Of a stretch of 64,000 nt of DNA, positions 43,401 to 53,521 are shown piece by piece (positions within the stretch are counted from its first letter, which is position 1; the number at the start of each line of letters is the position of its first letter). The notes under the pieces were generated by a model. The model was not told where the DNA came from, ran no database searches, and saw nothing but the letters and a program-made list of their open reading frames with translations. Made by a program: the position numbers and the translations under genes. This DNA comes from Chloroflexota bacterium (lineage in GTDB: Bacteria; Chloroflexota; UBA11872): positions 271,798-335,797 of the forward strand of contig JAPOYR010000010.1 in the NCBI GenBank assembly GCA_026706485.1, given 5' to 3'.

Positions 43401-46400
43401 CTACGGCAGCCTCAGGGAGCTCTGAATTTCGTCGTGCGCCATTTCGAAGAGCCGCGCCAGGGCGTTGGCCAGGTGCATTTGGCGGGGCGTGCGGCAGCGC
43501 ACGGCGAGCAGGCCCGGACTGGCCACGACGACCGCCAGGCACTTGGCCCGGCTGGTGGCGACGTTGAGGCGGTTGAGGCTGTAGAGAAACTCCATGCCGC
43601 GGGGCGCCTCTTCGGCGGAGCTCGTGGCCATGGAGTAGACGGAGATCGGGGCCTCCTGGCCCTGGAACTTGTCGACCGTGCCGATGCGCAAGGCGCGGAG
43701 CTCAGGTCGCGACTCAAGCTGGCGAATCTGCCGGTTGTAGGGCGTGATGATGAGCACGTCGTCGGCGGTCAGCGTGTGAGCCGCGCCGTCGGCATCGGTC
43801 CAGGCGGGGCGCGATCGGAGCAGCCGGTCGACGGTGTCGGCAATCGCGGTGGCCTCCTCCTCCGAGTCGCTGACGCGGCGCTCATGCGCCACGGCCACGA
43901 AGCGCAGACCTGTCCCTTGGAACGGGGCCGAACCGGCCAGCTCCAGGTTCTCGCGACCGTCGTGCGAGCGCAGGCTGTCCTCGTAGAAGACCTCCGAGGT
44001 GAATGCGCAGATGCTGGGATGCAGGCGCCAGGTGCCGTCCAGGAAAAGGCCCATGTCGCTCGGCATGACCCGCGCGCCGTCCAGGACGTGCGCCAGCACC
44101 GACCGATCCGCGCCGGGCGGATGCACACCCTGCAGCGGCTGATCCAACTGCTGCGGATCGCCCAGGAGCAACAGGCTGTCGGCGCACGGCGCCGAAGCCA
44201 CGGCGTCGGCCAGCGACATTTGCCCGGCCTCGTCGATGCAGAGCACGTCGACCAGGGCCTCGGCTTCGACCCGCGCCCAGAGCCACGACGTTCCGCCCAC
44301 CACGTCCAGCGATCCCGTCGCGAGCTGTCGGCAGGCATCCTCGACTCGGGGCAATGGCACGGCGTCGGCGAACGCCGGCTGGCCGGTCCCGTAACTGGTC
44401 CGCTGACCGATCCTGACCGCAACTCCGCGCGCCTCGGCCACCCGCGCCGTCTTTTCGAGCAGCTCGCCGATGACCTTGTGGCTGTTGGCCGTCACGCCCA
44501 CGCGCTTCCCGGCCTCCACCAGGTCCACGATCATCTCGGCGCCGACCGTGCTCTTGCCCGAACCGGGCGGTCCCTGGATCGCCAGATAGCTCTCGTCCAG
44601 CGTCTGGACCAGACGCCGGGCCGCGTCCTGGGCGTCTTCGCCGTCACGCGCCAGCGGCGCGCCCTCGGCCTGTCCAACCCGCGGCGGACGCCGCAGCAAC
44701 AAGTCGCGCGCCGCCCGATATGGCCCAGGAGCGTCGATGCCGAACTCAATCACCCAGGCGGCAAAATTCCACAGGCTCGGCGGCTTCGGCCCGGGACGGA
44801 CATGCTCGTGGGGAATGAGCGACGTCGGCGCCGGCGCGGTGCGGCTCGACGTGGCTCTTAGCTTAACCAGGCCCGCCCGATCGTCGACCGCGACCACCTC
44901 GCCAACTGAAACGCCGTTCTGATCGTGCGGTTTGTCGCCGACGTCGATCTTGTGGTCCTGCGGCGGAAATCGAAAGCTATGGATCGTGGAACGGGACCGC
45001 GGCCTGGGATCGGCCTCGCTGCCCACGTAGGTCAGACGGCCCAGCGCGTCCGACTCGTTTACGCGCTCTTCGTCGGTCAGCTCGTCCCGTAGGTGGAAAT
45101 AGCGCCACCAGAACGCTTTGTCTTCGCGCCGGTGCCAGTCAAGCAGCTGCCCCAGCAGCCAGCGGCCGCGCTGGGCTGGATCGTCAAGCGACGTGCCGTC
45201 CGTCAGATCCTGGGGCAGGTCCGCGGTGAGCTCGGCCACGAGTGCCTGCACCTCCTGCTGAAGTTCCGAGTCCTCGGTTTCTTCCACCGGCATCACCATC
45301 GGGCGCGGCGGGGCCTCGGCGCCAAGCTCCCTCGCAAGCGCGGAGCGCTGCACTTCCAGCCATATGCGCAGGCGATACGTCGACAGGCAATCGTCGCGGT
45401 TGTAGGCCCTGATCTGTTCCAGCAACGCGTCCCGATCGGTCTCTTCGTCGGGCTCGAGCCAGTGCTCGAACTCCACGATGCTCTCGCCCGCGTCGCGCAG
45501 ATCGACCTCCCGTTTGAATCCATAGAGCGGCTCGAGACGCTTGATGGAGTAGCTCTCCACCGAGGCCCGGATGCCCTGCCGCACCACGCGGTAGAGGTCC
45601 ACGAACACGCATCCGCGCAGGAGCTGATCCACCTCCGACTCGCGGGTGGCGTAGCGCCCGGCCAGCCGCTTCATGGCCCCGGTTTCGTAGGGCGCGTAGT
45701 GGTAAACGTGCATGCCCGGGTGGTCGGCCCAGCGGTTCATGATGAGGTCGATGCAGTCCTCGAACGCCTGCCGTTCGGCCGCCGGCGTCACCGTGTCGTC
45801 CGCGATCGACCAGAACGCATGGAACGTTGGGTCGCCCGCGGCGTCCGTCCGCCCAGGCTCGATGATGCCGAAGAGATAGTCGACGCCGTCGATCTCCTCG
45901 GAGCCAAAGAATGGATCGCCCTCCAGGTCGAGGAACAGGTCCCCCGGCGACGGCTCCGGCAGCGCCCAGAGACCCCGGTCGGGAACCAGCGTGCCCTCGC
46001 GGTCGCGTTCGGGCGCGATGCGCTCCGAGATCACCCGTCCGTCGCCGCGAACCTGAATAGCCGCCTGGGCCTGCGCCCGTTCCAGCGACTCCTGGCTGAC
46101 GCCGTCCAGGCGTTCCGGCAGGGGCGGCGAGGGGTTGGCCAGCCCGCGCCGCGTGGTCACGTCGATGGCGTGCAGGGCCCGCCGCTGGCGGGAGGTCAGG
46201 TTGGCCACCAGCGCCAGGTCGTCTTCCCGCCGCCACTGAGCCCGGCACCTCTGGCTCCAACGACAGAAGTCGCAATGACCGACGGGCTCCGGCTTCGAGG
46301 CGACCGGAACTGCCGGTGCGGGCTCGTCCAGCATGGCTTCGAACTCGCGGGCGACCAGGCGGCAATAGGCCGCAAAGTCGGCCACTCGCAGGCTCTCCGT

Positions 46401-46946
46401 CTTCCGCTCGACCCCGCCCAACGCCAGGTGCATTCGGTCCGGCTGCCGCCCCTGCATGGCGGTCAGCAGGTCGGAGTACATGCCGATTTGGAGCACGGCC
46501 GGCGCCGTGGGACGGCGCGCCAGCTTGGTGTCCCAGACCTCGTAACTCCAGGCGCCGAGGTCGCTGGGCGACTCGACGCGCCGCAGGAAGTCCGCATAGC
46601 CCAGCCGCCGGTCGTCGAGGAGCACAGCCTGGTAAATCACGTCAACGCCGTCCCGCATGGCCTGCAGCGTGGCGGCGTGCTCGGACTCAACTGCGCCCGC
46701 CGGGGACACGGTATCGGGCGGTCGAATTTCCTTGATTTCCAGATGCTGAGCCCGCAGGAATTCCAGGAATCGCTCCTCGTACTCGCGGCCCCGGCGCGCC
46801 ATGCGGTCGAGCACCGGGTCGTCCTGAAATGGGCGCTTGAGATGACGCAGCGCCGCGGCCCGCTCCAGGTTGGCCAGGTGCCGGCACTCCAGAAACGCCA
46901 CCAGATCGGTGGCCGAATAGACCAGCCGATCGTCGATCAGTTGCAT
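43401..46946 (-). CDS. TM0106-type RecB-like nuclease fused to SF1 helicase
   Basis: 1181 residues. The N-terminal RecB/Cas4-like nuclease (1-240) has D119 in YADFL, the D139-T-K141 motif in EVWDTKL, and C21/C225/C228/C234, the arrangement of a [4Fe-4S]-stabilised nuclease. A middle RNase H-like exonuclease region starts LFLDLEGDPFF (about 338) with a YNRDDCLSTYRL end. The C-terminal UvrD/DNA2-like SF1 helicase has Walker A GPPGSGKS (about 790-797), IDEAGQMS and a final NVATSRAK motif. It probably resects or unwinds DNA (or RNA). It heads an operon with the ADP-ribosylglycohydrolase. Confidence 0.9.
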   Translation of the reverse strand: MQLIDDRLVYSATDLVAFLECRHLANLERAAALRHLKRPFQDDPVLDRMARRGREYEERFLEFLRAQHLEIKEIRPPDTVSPAGAVESEHAATLQAMRDGVDVIYQAVLLDDRRLGYADFLRRVESPSDLGAWSYEVWDTKLARRPTAPAVLQIGMYSDLLTAMQGRQPDRMHLALGGVERKTESLRVADFAAYCRLVAREFEAMLDEPAPAVPVASKPEPVGHCDFCRWSQRCRAQWRREDDLALVANLTSRQRRALHAIDVTTRRGLANPSPPLPERLDGVSQESLERAQAQAAIQVRGDGRVISERIAPERDREGTLVPDRGLWALPEPSPGDLFLDLEGDPFFGSEEIDGVDYLFGIIEPGRTDAAGDPTFHAFWSIADDTVTPAAERQAFEDCIDLIMNRWADHPGMHVYHYAPYETGAMKRLAGRYATRESEVDQLLRGCVFVDLYRVVRQGIRASVESYSIKRLEPLYGFKREVDLRDAGESIVEFEHWLEPDEETDRDALLEQIRAYNRDDCLSTYRLRIWLEVQRSALARELGAEAPPRPMVMPVEETEDSELQQEVQALVAELTADLPQDLTDGTSLDDPAQRGRWLLGQLLDWHRREDKAFWWRYFHLRDELTDEERVNESDALGRLTYVGSEADPRPRSRSTIHSFRFPPQDHKIDVGDKPHDQNGVSVGEVVAVDDRAGLVKLRATSSRTAPAPTSLIPHEHVRPGPKPPSLWNFAAWVIEFGIDAPGPYRAARDLLLRRPPRVGQAEGAPLARDGEDAQDAARRLVQTLDESYLAIQGPPGSGKSTVGAEMIVDLVEAGKRVGVTANSHKVIGELLEKTARVAEARGVAVRIGQRTSYGTGQPAFADAVPLPRVEDACRQLATGSLDVVGGTSWLWARVEAEALVDVLCIDEAGQMSLADAVASAPCADSLLLLGDPQQLDQPLQGVHPPGADRSVLAHVLDGARVMPSDMGLFLDGTWRLHPSICAFTSEVFYEDSLRSHDGRENLELAGSAPFQGTGLRFVAVAHERRVSDSEEEATAIADTVDRLLRSRPAWTDADGAAHTLTADDVLIITPYNRQIRQLESRPELRALRIGTVDKFQGQEAPISVYSMATSSAEEAPRGMEFLYSLNRLNVATSRAKCLAVVVASPGLLAVRCRTPRQMHLANALARLFEMAHDEIQSSLRLP

Positions 46947-47198
46947 CGCGGATTCACCAGCCCGTCCCCATGGCCGCCGCGTGGGCGACGGCCACGCGTG
47001 CGATCAGCGCGAGCGCCCCGCCAACATACTTGGCAAACCGCAGGTGGCGAAAACGTCAGTGCTACGGGGCCAAGGCGCGAGTGTGGCCTTGACCACATCG
47101 GCGCGACGCGCCTGAGAGTCTGAATCCCGGTAGCCCTTGCGGCTAGGACCGACCCTCGACGATAGTTTTCGGGCGTAGCTACAAGTGAAGGCCAATTC

Positions 47199-48419
47199 AT
47201 GCCGGCCATGCTCGCGTGGCTCGATCATTCCGAGGCTGAACAACGAAGAGCCCGCGAGATCATCAAGTTCTTCATGCAGCCGGAGAGTCGCGACGAGCTG
47301 GGAATCGGCGGGATTCGCGATGCGCTCAGCAACACGCTGTTTCCCGGGACCTCGATGCTGCTCACGCGTGCCCGGTACCTCCTGTTCATTCCCTGGCTGT
47401 ATCGCGAGGGTGCGCGTCGGGGACACGTCGGCCCGAAGCTCACCCAGTGGGTCGAGTGGAACGAACGTCAACTCATTGGCGCGCTGCGCAACGGCGGCGA
47501 TTTGGAGGGCTTGATCGGCCGCTTCGCTGGGGCAGACGTCCGACACCTTCCCTCCGGCATCTATTGGAACACCCTGCGACGCTTCGGAATATTGCGCCGC
47601 GAAGTGACGCCGGGGCAGATCGTGGGCCTGCCGCAGCACACGCGCCAGACGGACGACGCGACCGAGTTTCTCGGTCACTCCAACGCCCTCTGGGCGCCCA
47701 CGCTGCCCCCGCCTCCGGCTGACTTCTTCGACCTCGAGCGATGCGACTTTGCCCTCACCCGCGACGAGGCGACCTGGCTCGCCGAGCAGATTGTCAATGC
47801 CGTGCCCGGGACCCTGCTCCAATTCCTGGTCGCCCGCCGCAGCCGGATCGCGGACGCCAGCGCGTATGCCTGGGAGGACCCGAACATCGATGGGGTGACC
47901 GGCCGCGTTCGCGACGCCCTCAACGAAGCGCACCGCTTCGCCCTCGCCATGCACGGAGCCGCGTTGCTCTACAACGTGCTCCTCGCCGAGCGCGCCGAGA
48001 AGCTCGGGCTCTCCAAGTTCGATGGTCGCCGGGAGGAGTTGGTCGCCGAGCTTGACGCGTGGCGTGCCGAACTCGACGGCAGCGATGTCGGCAACTGGGA
48101 CTTGAACGGACTGTGGGCGCTGGTTGCCGCTCGAGGGAATCCAGCCTCGGCGGTGACGCGGTCATTCGTGACCGACTGGGTTGGACTGGCACGCGGCAAG
48201 CCCGGCGCACGACTCGCGGACGACGACGACGCGCGGCAGTTGATCTGGAAACGGGAACAGCAGCACAAGCGCGGCCAGGCGCGGCTCAGCAATGACCGGC
48301 TCATGCGTCAATGGGGCGGCGCCTCCGGATCCTGGCGCCTCACGTTTCGCTGGCGAGTCGTGGCGCGACTGCTCAATGACATGGCCGACGGGCGGGAAAA
48401 CGGTCGTGCTGGCGCCTGA
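47199..48419 (+). CDS. DUF6361 family protein
   Basis: 406 residues from ATG 47199 with GAAGG 7 bases upstream. The N-terminus matches DUF6361: SEAEQRRAREIIKFF, then ELGIGGIRDALSNTLFPGTS and TRARYLLFIPWL. No catalytic motif is evident; the predicted fold is mostly helical. The following PLD-like gene overlaps its 3' end, and a helicase gene overlaps that one, so the three are a single translationally coupled operon. I infer a defence role from the neighbours. Confidence 0.85.
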   Translation: MPAMLAWLDHSEAEQRRAREIIKFFMQPESRDELGIGGIRDALSNTLFPGTSMLLTRARYLLFIPWLYREGARRGHVGPKLTQWVEWNERQLIGALRNGGDLEGLIGRFAGADVRHLPSGIYWNTLRRFGILRREVTPGQIVGLPQHTRQTDDATEFLGHSNALWAPTLPPPPADFFDLERCDFALTRDEATWLAEQIVNAVPGTLLQFLVARRSRIADASAYAWEDPNIDGVTGRVRDALNEAHRFALAMHGAALLYNVLLAERAEKLGLSKFDGRREELVAELDAWRAELDGSDVGNWDLNGLWALVAARGNPASAVTRSFVTDWVGLARGKPGARLADDDDARQLIWKREQQHKRGQARLSNDRLMRQWGGASGSWRLTFRWRVVARLLNDMADGRENGRAGA

Positions 48420-50208
48420 TAGCCGGGAACTCTTGCTCGACGCCTTGCGGCCGCCCCCGCGGCACTCCCTGGATCACGCGGTCGCGACGACGTTCACCCT
48501 CGATCTCGAAATCGCCCTCATGGTCCCGCTTGCATTCGCGGGCTTTCAATTCGACGAGCAGTCGGATCCCGTCGAGGTCATGCAGGCGCTGCGCACGATG
48601 AGCGGCCGCATGGACATCTTCTGTCAGGCCGGCGCCATCCATGCCGGCAAGTGGCCGTCCGACCTGGTGGCCCTGCTCGAGAGCAGCATCCACGCGGCAG
48701 CGCCCCCTCGGCGAGGCAGCATCTTTCATCCGAAGACCTGGGTGCTCCGATTCCGCGGTCCGTCCCAGGAGTTCTCCTACCGGCTCCTCGTGCTCTCGCG
48801 CAATCTCACCGCAAGTCGCAGTTGGGACACCATCCTCCGGCTTGACGGGCGGCCGGGAGACCGAACCAGCGCAAACAGCGGGCCCCTGGCGCAGTTCGTT
48901 CGCGCGCTGCCCGAAATGGCCGTCCCGCCATTGCCGCCGAGCCGTCACTCGATTCTCACCACGCTTGCCGACGAACTTCGCAGCGTCGAGTGGGAGTTGC
49001 CTGCCGGCGTTCGCGAGGCCCGCTTCCACCCCATCGGACTCCGGAATGCCCCCTCGTTTGCGTTTGAGGAGCACTCCCGCGGCTATCGAAAGCTCGCGAT
49101 TTCACCGTTCCTCGGCGCAGGTGCGCTACGGCGATTTTTCCGACCCAAGGCCGGACGGACATCAATCCTCGTCTCATGCGGCGAGGAGCTCAATGCCCTT
49201 CCCCCGGCCGCGCTCGAACACGTGGATGTCTACGAGATTGATCCGACGGCGAGTCTTTCCGGGGATGATGTCGAGGACGACGGGTTCCAGACCTTGTCGA
49301 CCAACCTGCACGCCAAGCTCTTCGTCGTGGAGCGCGCTCGGCTCGCGCATCTCTTCGTCGGCTCCGCCAATGCGACCCACGCAGGCTTCAGCCACAACGT
49401 CGAATTCCTCTGTGAGCTCGTCGGCCCGGTTGCGAAGTTCGGGGTCAATGCGATCGTCGGCGAGAATGCTCCGTTTCGCGCCATGCTCATGCCCTACGTT
49501 GCCGCCGCCGCGCCGGAGGTGGACGAAGCCAGCGAAGCCGAACGGGGGCTCACGGATCTGCTGTTTGGCATTGCGTCCCGTGTTGCCTTTCGCACCACTG
49601 TCACGAAAGCGGACGACGGATGGGTTGCCCGGATTGCCGCCGATGGCACGCTGCCGCCCATGCCCGAGGACTCCAGGCTCACCGTCGCTCCCCACAACCG
49701 GGACGACGAGGCCCACGCACTCAGTCCCGCGGAGCCGATCGACGTGGAACTGCCGCCCCGCGAGCTCGCGGATATCACGGCATTCCTTCGGCTCACGGTT
49801 AGCCACACGGTCGCGGGTAAACCGGTGCAATGCTCGGCCGTCGTCTGTTCGAAGCTCCACGGTGCGCCAGCCGATCGCTTCCAGACCATCCTGGCCCGGC
49901 AGATCGACACGCCGGAGAAGTTCATGCGGCTGCTCGCCCTGCTCATTGGCTTCGCTTCCGCCAGTGTCGTGGACATGGCCACGACGGCCGAAGGGCAAGG
50001 GAGCTGGTCGACCGGCGCCGGTCAGGGCGTCCTGGAATTGCTGGCGCGCGCCCTGTCCGAGAGACCCGACTCCATCGATCACCTGGAGGAAATCGTCGAG
50101 CATCTCCGCCGATCAGCGGCCGGCCCGGCCGTCCTGCCTCGAGGCTGGGACGACGTCTGGCTGCCGGCCCTGGAGGCGCGGCGCGCGATGCGCGCCGGCG
50201 ACCCATGA
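48376..50208 (+). CDS. phospholipase-D-fold (two-HKD) putative nuclease
   Basis: 610 residues if started at ATG 48376, inside the end of the DUF6361 gene; GTG 48406 is another choice. Two HKD-like units are visible: FHPKTWVL (H118) with SRNLT, and NLHAKLFVVE (H312) with FVGSANATHAGF. That is the layout of two-domain PLD-family nucleases or phosphodiesterases, as seen with helicases in DISARM-like systems. It shares four bases (ATGA) with the helicase start, so expression is coupled. Confidence 0.82.
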   Translation: MTWPTGGKTVVLAPDSRELLLDALRPPPRHSLDHAVATTFTLDLEIALMVPLAFAGFQFDEQSDPVEVMQALRTMSGRMDIFCQAGAIHAGKWPSDLVALLESSIHAAAPPRRGSIFHPKTWVLRFRGPSQEFSYRLLVLSRNLTASRSWDTILRLDGRPGDRTSANSGPLAQFVRALPEMAVPPLPPSRHSILTTLADELRSVEWELPAGVREARFHPIGLRNAPSFAFEEHSRGYRKLAISPFLGAGALRRFFRPKAGRTSILVSCGEELNALPPAALEHVDVYEIDPTASLSGDDVEDDGFQTLSTNLHAKLFVVERARLAHLFVGSANATHAGFSHNVEFLCELVGPVAKFGVNAIVGENAPFRAMLMPYVAAAAPEVDEASEAERGLTDLLFGIASRVAFRTTVTKADDGWVARIAADGTLPPMPEDSRLTVAPHNRDDEAHALSPAEPIDVELPPRELADITAFLRLTVSHTVAGKPVQCSAVVCSKLHGAPADRFQTILARQIDTPEKFMRLLALLIGFASASVVDMATTAEGQGSWSTGAGQGVLELLARALSERPDSIDHLEEIVEHLRRSAAGPAVLPRGWDDVWLPALEARRAMRAGDP

Positions 50209-53200
50209 CGCTCTCGATCCGTGAGGGCGCGGCGGGCGCGCTGAGCGACTTCCAGCGGGCCACCGCCGTGCACGCGTTCCGGCGGCTCTATCTCGATCAG
50301 GACTCGTCGCGGCGATTTCTCGTGGCCGACGAGACGGGGCTGGGCAAGACGCACGTCGCGCGAGAGGTCATCGCCCTCACGCTCGACCACCTACAGCAGG
50401 TCGACCGCGTGGGTCGCATCGACATCGTCTACGTGTGCTCCAACGCAGATATCGCCGCTCAGAACATCCGCAAGCTCAACGTGACCGACTCCGACTCGGA
50501 GACCCCGACCTTCGCCACGCGGCTGAGTCTGCTGATCACGCAGCCGGACGTGCTGAAACCGACGAGGGGCGACAAAGGAAAACCGACCACGTTCGTAGCC
50601 TTCACACCGGCGACGTCGTTTCAGTCCGGCTGGCAGATGGGAACGGCCGCGGAGCGTGCCGTGCTCTATGTGCTCCTTCGCAGCCACCTGGGTTTGCAGC
50701 GCGCACGGGCGACGGCGGCGCAGCGGATCTTTCAAGGCTTCGTGGCCAGCCGGCGTCGATTCGTCAAGTCGTACGTCGCTCACGCGCGTGCCAAGCGCTT
50801 CGAATCCAGCATCCGCCGGAGGTTCCTGGAGGCGTTCGACCGGAGCTGCGAGCGGGTATCGCTCCTGGAACTGATCGATAAAGTCGCGCGACGGCGGACT
50901 CTGACCGCGGGACAGCACAAGGCCGCTCGCAGGATCATCGGCAGCTTGCGCCGGATGCTCGCGCGAGCCGCGGTCCATGCGCTGGAGCCGGATCTCGTGA
51001 TCCTGGACGAGTTTCAGCGCTTTCGGGATCTGCTCGACGTGAAGACCGGCGGCGAAGCGGCCGAATTGGCCAATGACTTGTTCACCCAATCCGACGCGCG
51101 CGTGCTCTTGCTGTCGGCAACGCCGTACAAACCATTCACGTATGCCGAAGAGACCGCGGAGGGCGGTGGGCACTACGAAGACTTCCTGAAGACCCTGGGA
51201 TTCCTCGCCAATTCGAACGAACCGGTGGACAACCTTCGCGCCGATCTCGACGCGCTGCGGCAGGCGGCGCTCGCGGGCGAGCCGACGGCGACGATCCGCG
51301 ATCGTGTGCAGGCCCAGCTCCGGAGATGGATCGCTCGCACCGAGCGGCCCACGGGCGCGCGCCAGGTCACCACGCTGGCGCCGACCAGGGGACGGTTCGG
51401 AGTCCAGGCGGACGACTTCTTGGGCTACGTCGCATTGCGGCGGGTCGCCGACGCGGTCAGGGCTCCGCTGAGCGTCGAGTACTGGAAATCAGCCCCCTAC
51501 TTTCTCAATTTTCTGACCGGATATCAGGTGGGAGAACACGTCCGCGACGCGATGAAGATTCCGGATCGGCGGGCCGGATTGATGCCGATGTTTCGCGGCG
51601 CCCAGCGGATCGCACGACCCAGTGTTCAACGCTTCCGGCCGGTCGAGTGGGCCAATGCTCGAATGCGAGCGCTAGCCGAGGAGACGCTCAGTCCCGGCTG
51701 GTGGCAGTTGCTCTGGATGCCGCCCTCCCTGCCCTACCACCGACTCGGCGGTCCGTACACGTCGATCGATTCGACCGCGATCACCAAGAAGCTCATTTTC
51801 TCGAGCTGGGTCGCCGCTCCTTCGGCCATCGCATCGCTCCTGAGCTACGAGGTCCAGCGACGGATCTTCACGAAGGCCAGGGGGTCTGATATCGAGAACA
51901 CGCCCGCGGCCCGAGCGGCCATTTCGAGGCGGCTCGACTTTCGGATGCACGAGGGCCGGCCCGCCTCGATGTCGGCGCTGGCGTTGTTCTGGCCGCAACC
52001 GGCGCTGGCGTCCTGCACCGATCCGCTGGACGCCGCGCGTGACCTCGCCGAGCTGCCGAGCGTGGAGCGTCTCCTCGAGTGGGCCCAGGAGCGCATGCAA
52101 CCCGTCGTCGGTCCGGCCGGCCACACGGCTTCCACGGCGAGCGCGGTCTGGCATTGGTTCGCGCCGATTCATGCCGATCGTGACGGCTCGCTGGCCTCCG
52201 CGCTCCTCGGCGTCCACCAGAGCACCTTGACCGAGGCACTGGCAGGGGACACTCCGGAGCACCGCGCGCTGGACACGCATGTGGAGCACGCGCTCACCGC
52301 CCTTGGCGGCGAGTATCCAGAATCGGAACGACCATCAGACTTGCTCACGACCAGCGCGCTTCTCGGATTGGGAGCGCCGGGGAACATCGCGTGGCGAGCG
52401 CTCAACCGGCTGAAGCGGGCGGACGACCGTGTGACCGAGTTAGGGCAATGGCGCGCAGCGGCAATCCTCGCTTCCGGCTTGAGGAGCGTGTTCGCCCGGC
52501 CCGTCTCGATACTGCTTCTGGACAGCCTGTACGCCGGCTCCGGCAGCACACGCGACGACGACGGCATCTATTGGCGCAGGGTGGCTCGCTACTGCATCGA
52601 CGGGGGTCTGCAAGCCGTCTTGGATGAATACATCCACCACCTCGCCGGGGAAGCAGGCGTCAACACGACTACCGATGAGGGGCTGATCGCGCTTGCCGCA
52701 ACGGCACGGCGCGCGATTGCCGTTCGAGAATCGGTGTACCGCGCAACCGACATCGAAAACTTCGACGGCGAGGGCATCGCGTTCCCGAGCCGTTATGCGA
52801 TGCGGTTTGGCAGCGCCCGACAGAGCCAAGATGAAGCAAGGCTCCCCGAGATCCGGGCTGCGTTCAACTCGCCGTTCTGGCCGTTCGTGCTCGCCACGAC
52901 TTCCGTCGGCCAGGAGGGAATTGACTTCCATTGGTGGTGTCACTCGGTCGTCCACTGGGACCTGCCGGGAAACCCCGTCGATTTCGAGCAGCGTGAGGGC
53001 CGAGTGGACCGCTACAAGGGCCACGCGATCCGCAAGAATGTCGCAGCCGCACATCGATCGGCAGCACTGGCTCCCGGAGTTAGGGACCCCTGGGCCGCGG
53101 TCTTCGAAACTGCCTCCGCGGAGAGCGACCGCGGTTTAGGCGGCCTTTCCCCCTGCTGGATATATCCGGGAAGTGCCCAAATCCACCGACGAATCATGGC

Positions 53201-53396
53201 CCTTGCCCTGAGTCGCGACGAGGATCGATGGGCGCGGCTGCAGGAATCGCTGGCGCTCTATCGCCTGGCGTTCGGTCAGCCGCGGCAAGAAGACATGCTG
53301 GCCGCCCTGGAGCGTCGCGGCATCGCCGGTAGGCCGGACCGGATGGCGGACCTCAGGATCGACCTGCGTCCCCCGGTTCCGGGAGCGATGCGCTAG
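50205..53396 (+). CDS. SF2 helicase, SNF2/DISARM-like
   Basis: 1063 residues from ATG 50205. Motif I is DETGLGKT (residues ~42-49), motif II is LDEFQ (~267-271), motif III LLSATPYKP, and motif VI QREGRVDRYKG begins near 929. A very long insertion (~550-850) lies between the two RecA lobes. This is the architecture of large helicases that accompany PLD nucleases in anti-phage systems. DrmA, DrmB and the methylases of DISARM are absent nearby, so it is not a standard DISARM locus. Confidence 0.87.
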   Translation: MTLSIREGAAGALSDFQRATAVHAFRRLYLDQDSSRRFLVADETGLGKTHVAREVIALTLDHLQQVDRVGRIDIVYVCSNADIAAQNIRKLNVTDSDSETPTFATRLSLLITQPDVLKPTRGDKGKPTTFVAFTPATSFQSGWQMGTAAERAVLYVLLRSHLGLQRARATAAQRIFQGFVASRRRFVKSYVAHARAKRFESSIRRRFLEAFDRSCERVSLLELIDKVARRRTLTAGQHKAARRIIGSLRRMLARAAVHALEPDLVILDEFQRFRDLLDVKTGGEAAELANDLFTQSDARVLLLSATPYKPFTYAEETAEGGGHYEDFLKTLGFLANSNEPVDNLRADLDALRQAALAGEPTATIRDRVQAQLRRWIARTERPTGARQVTTLAPTRGRFGVQADDFLGYVALRRVADAVRAPLSVEYWKSAPYFLNFLTGYQVGEHVRDAMKIPDRRAGLMPMFRGAQRIARPSVQRFRPVEWANARMRALAEETLSPGWWQLLWMPPSLPYHRLGGPYTSIDSTAITKKLIFSSWVAAPSAIASLLSYEVQRRIFTKARGSDIENTPAARAAISRRLDFRMHEGRPASMSALALFWPQPALASCTDPLDAARDLAELPSVERLLEWAQERMQPVVGPAGHTASTASAVWHWFAPIHADRDGSLASALLGVHQSTLTEALAGDTPEHRALDTHVEHALTALGGEYPESERPSDLLTTSALLGLGAPGNIAWRALNRLKRADDRVTELGQWRAAAILASGLRSVFARPVSILLLDSLYAGSGSTRDDDGIYWRRVARYCIDGGLQAVLDEYIHHLAGEAGVNTTTDEGLIALAATARRAIAVRESVYRATDIENFDGEGIAFPSRYAMRFGSARQSQDEARLPEIRAAFNSPFWPFVLATTSVGQEGIDFHWWCHSVVHWDLPGNPVDFEQREGRVDRYKGHAIRKNVAAAHRSAALAPGVRDPWAAVFETASAESDRGLGGLSPCWIYPGSAQIHRRIMALALSRDEDRWARLQESLALYRLAFGQPRQEDMLAALERRGIAGRPDRMADLRIDLRPPVPGAMR

Positions 53397-53521
53397 ACCG
53401 ATCGGCATCCGCCGCGACGTGGTCGTCAATCGAGGCGCTGGGAGAGTTGAGGCCGGCTCCGCGACGAGTCCTTCAATCGAGAGTCTCGGGAGATGACGTC
53501 AATGGCCTCGAACGTCGAGTC

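Noticed and set aside
43371-44861. Long plus-strand ORF (496 codons) opposite the nuclease-helicase gene, and similar long antisense frames elsewhere such as 45093-47123 and 49174-50103.
   Set aside because: High GC makes long antisense frames common; these lie fully inside well-supported genes and have Arg/Ala/Gly-rich, motif-free translations.
47199-53396. Canonical DISARM or BREX system.
   Set aside because: PLD and helicase are present, but DrmA, DrmB (DUF1998) and methyltransferases, or PglZ and BrxC, are absent from the window.
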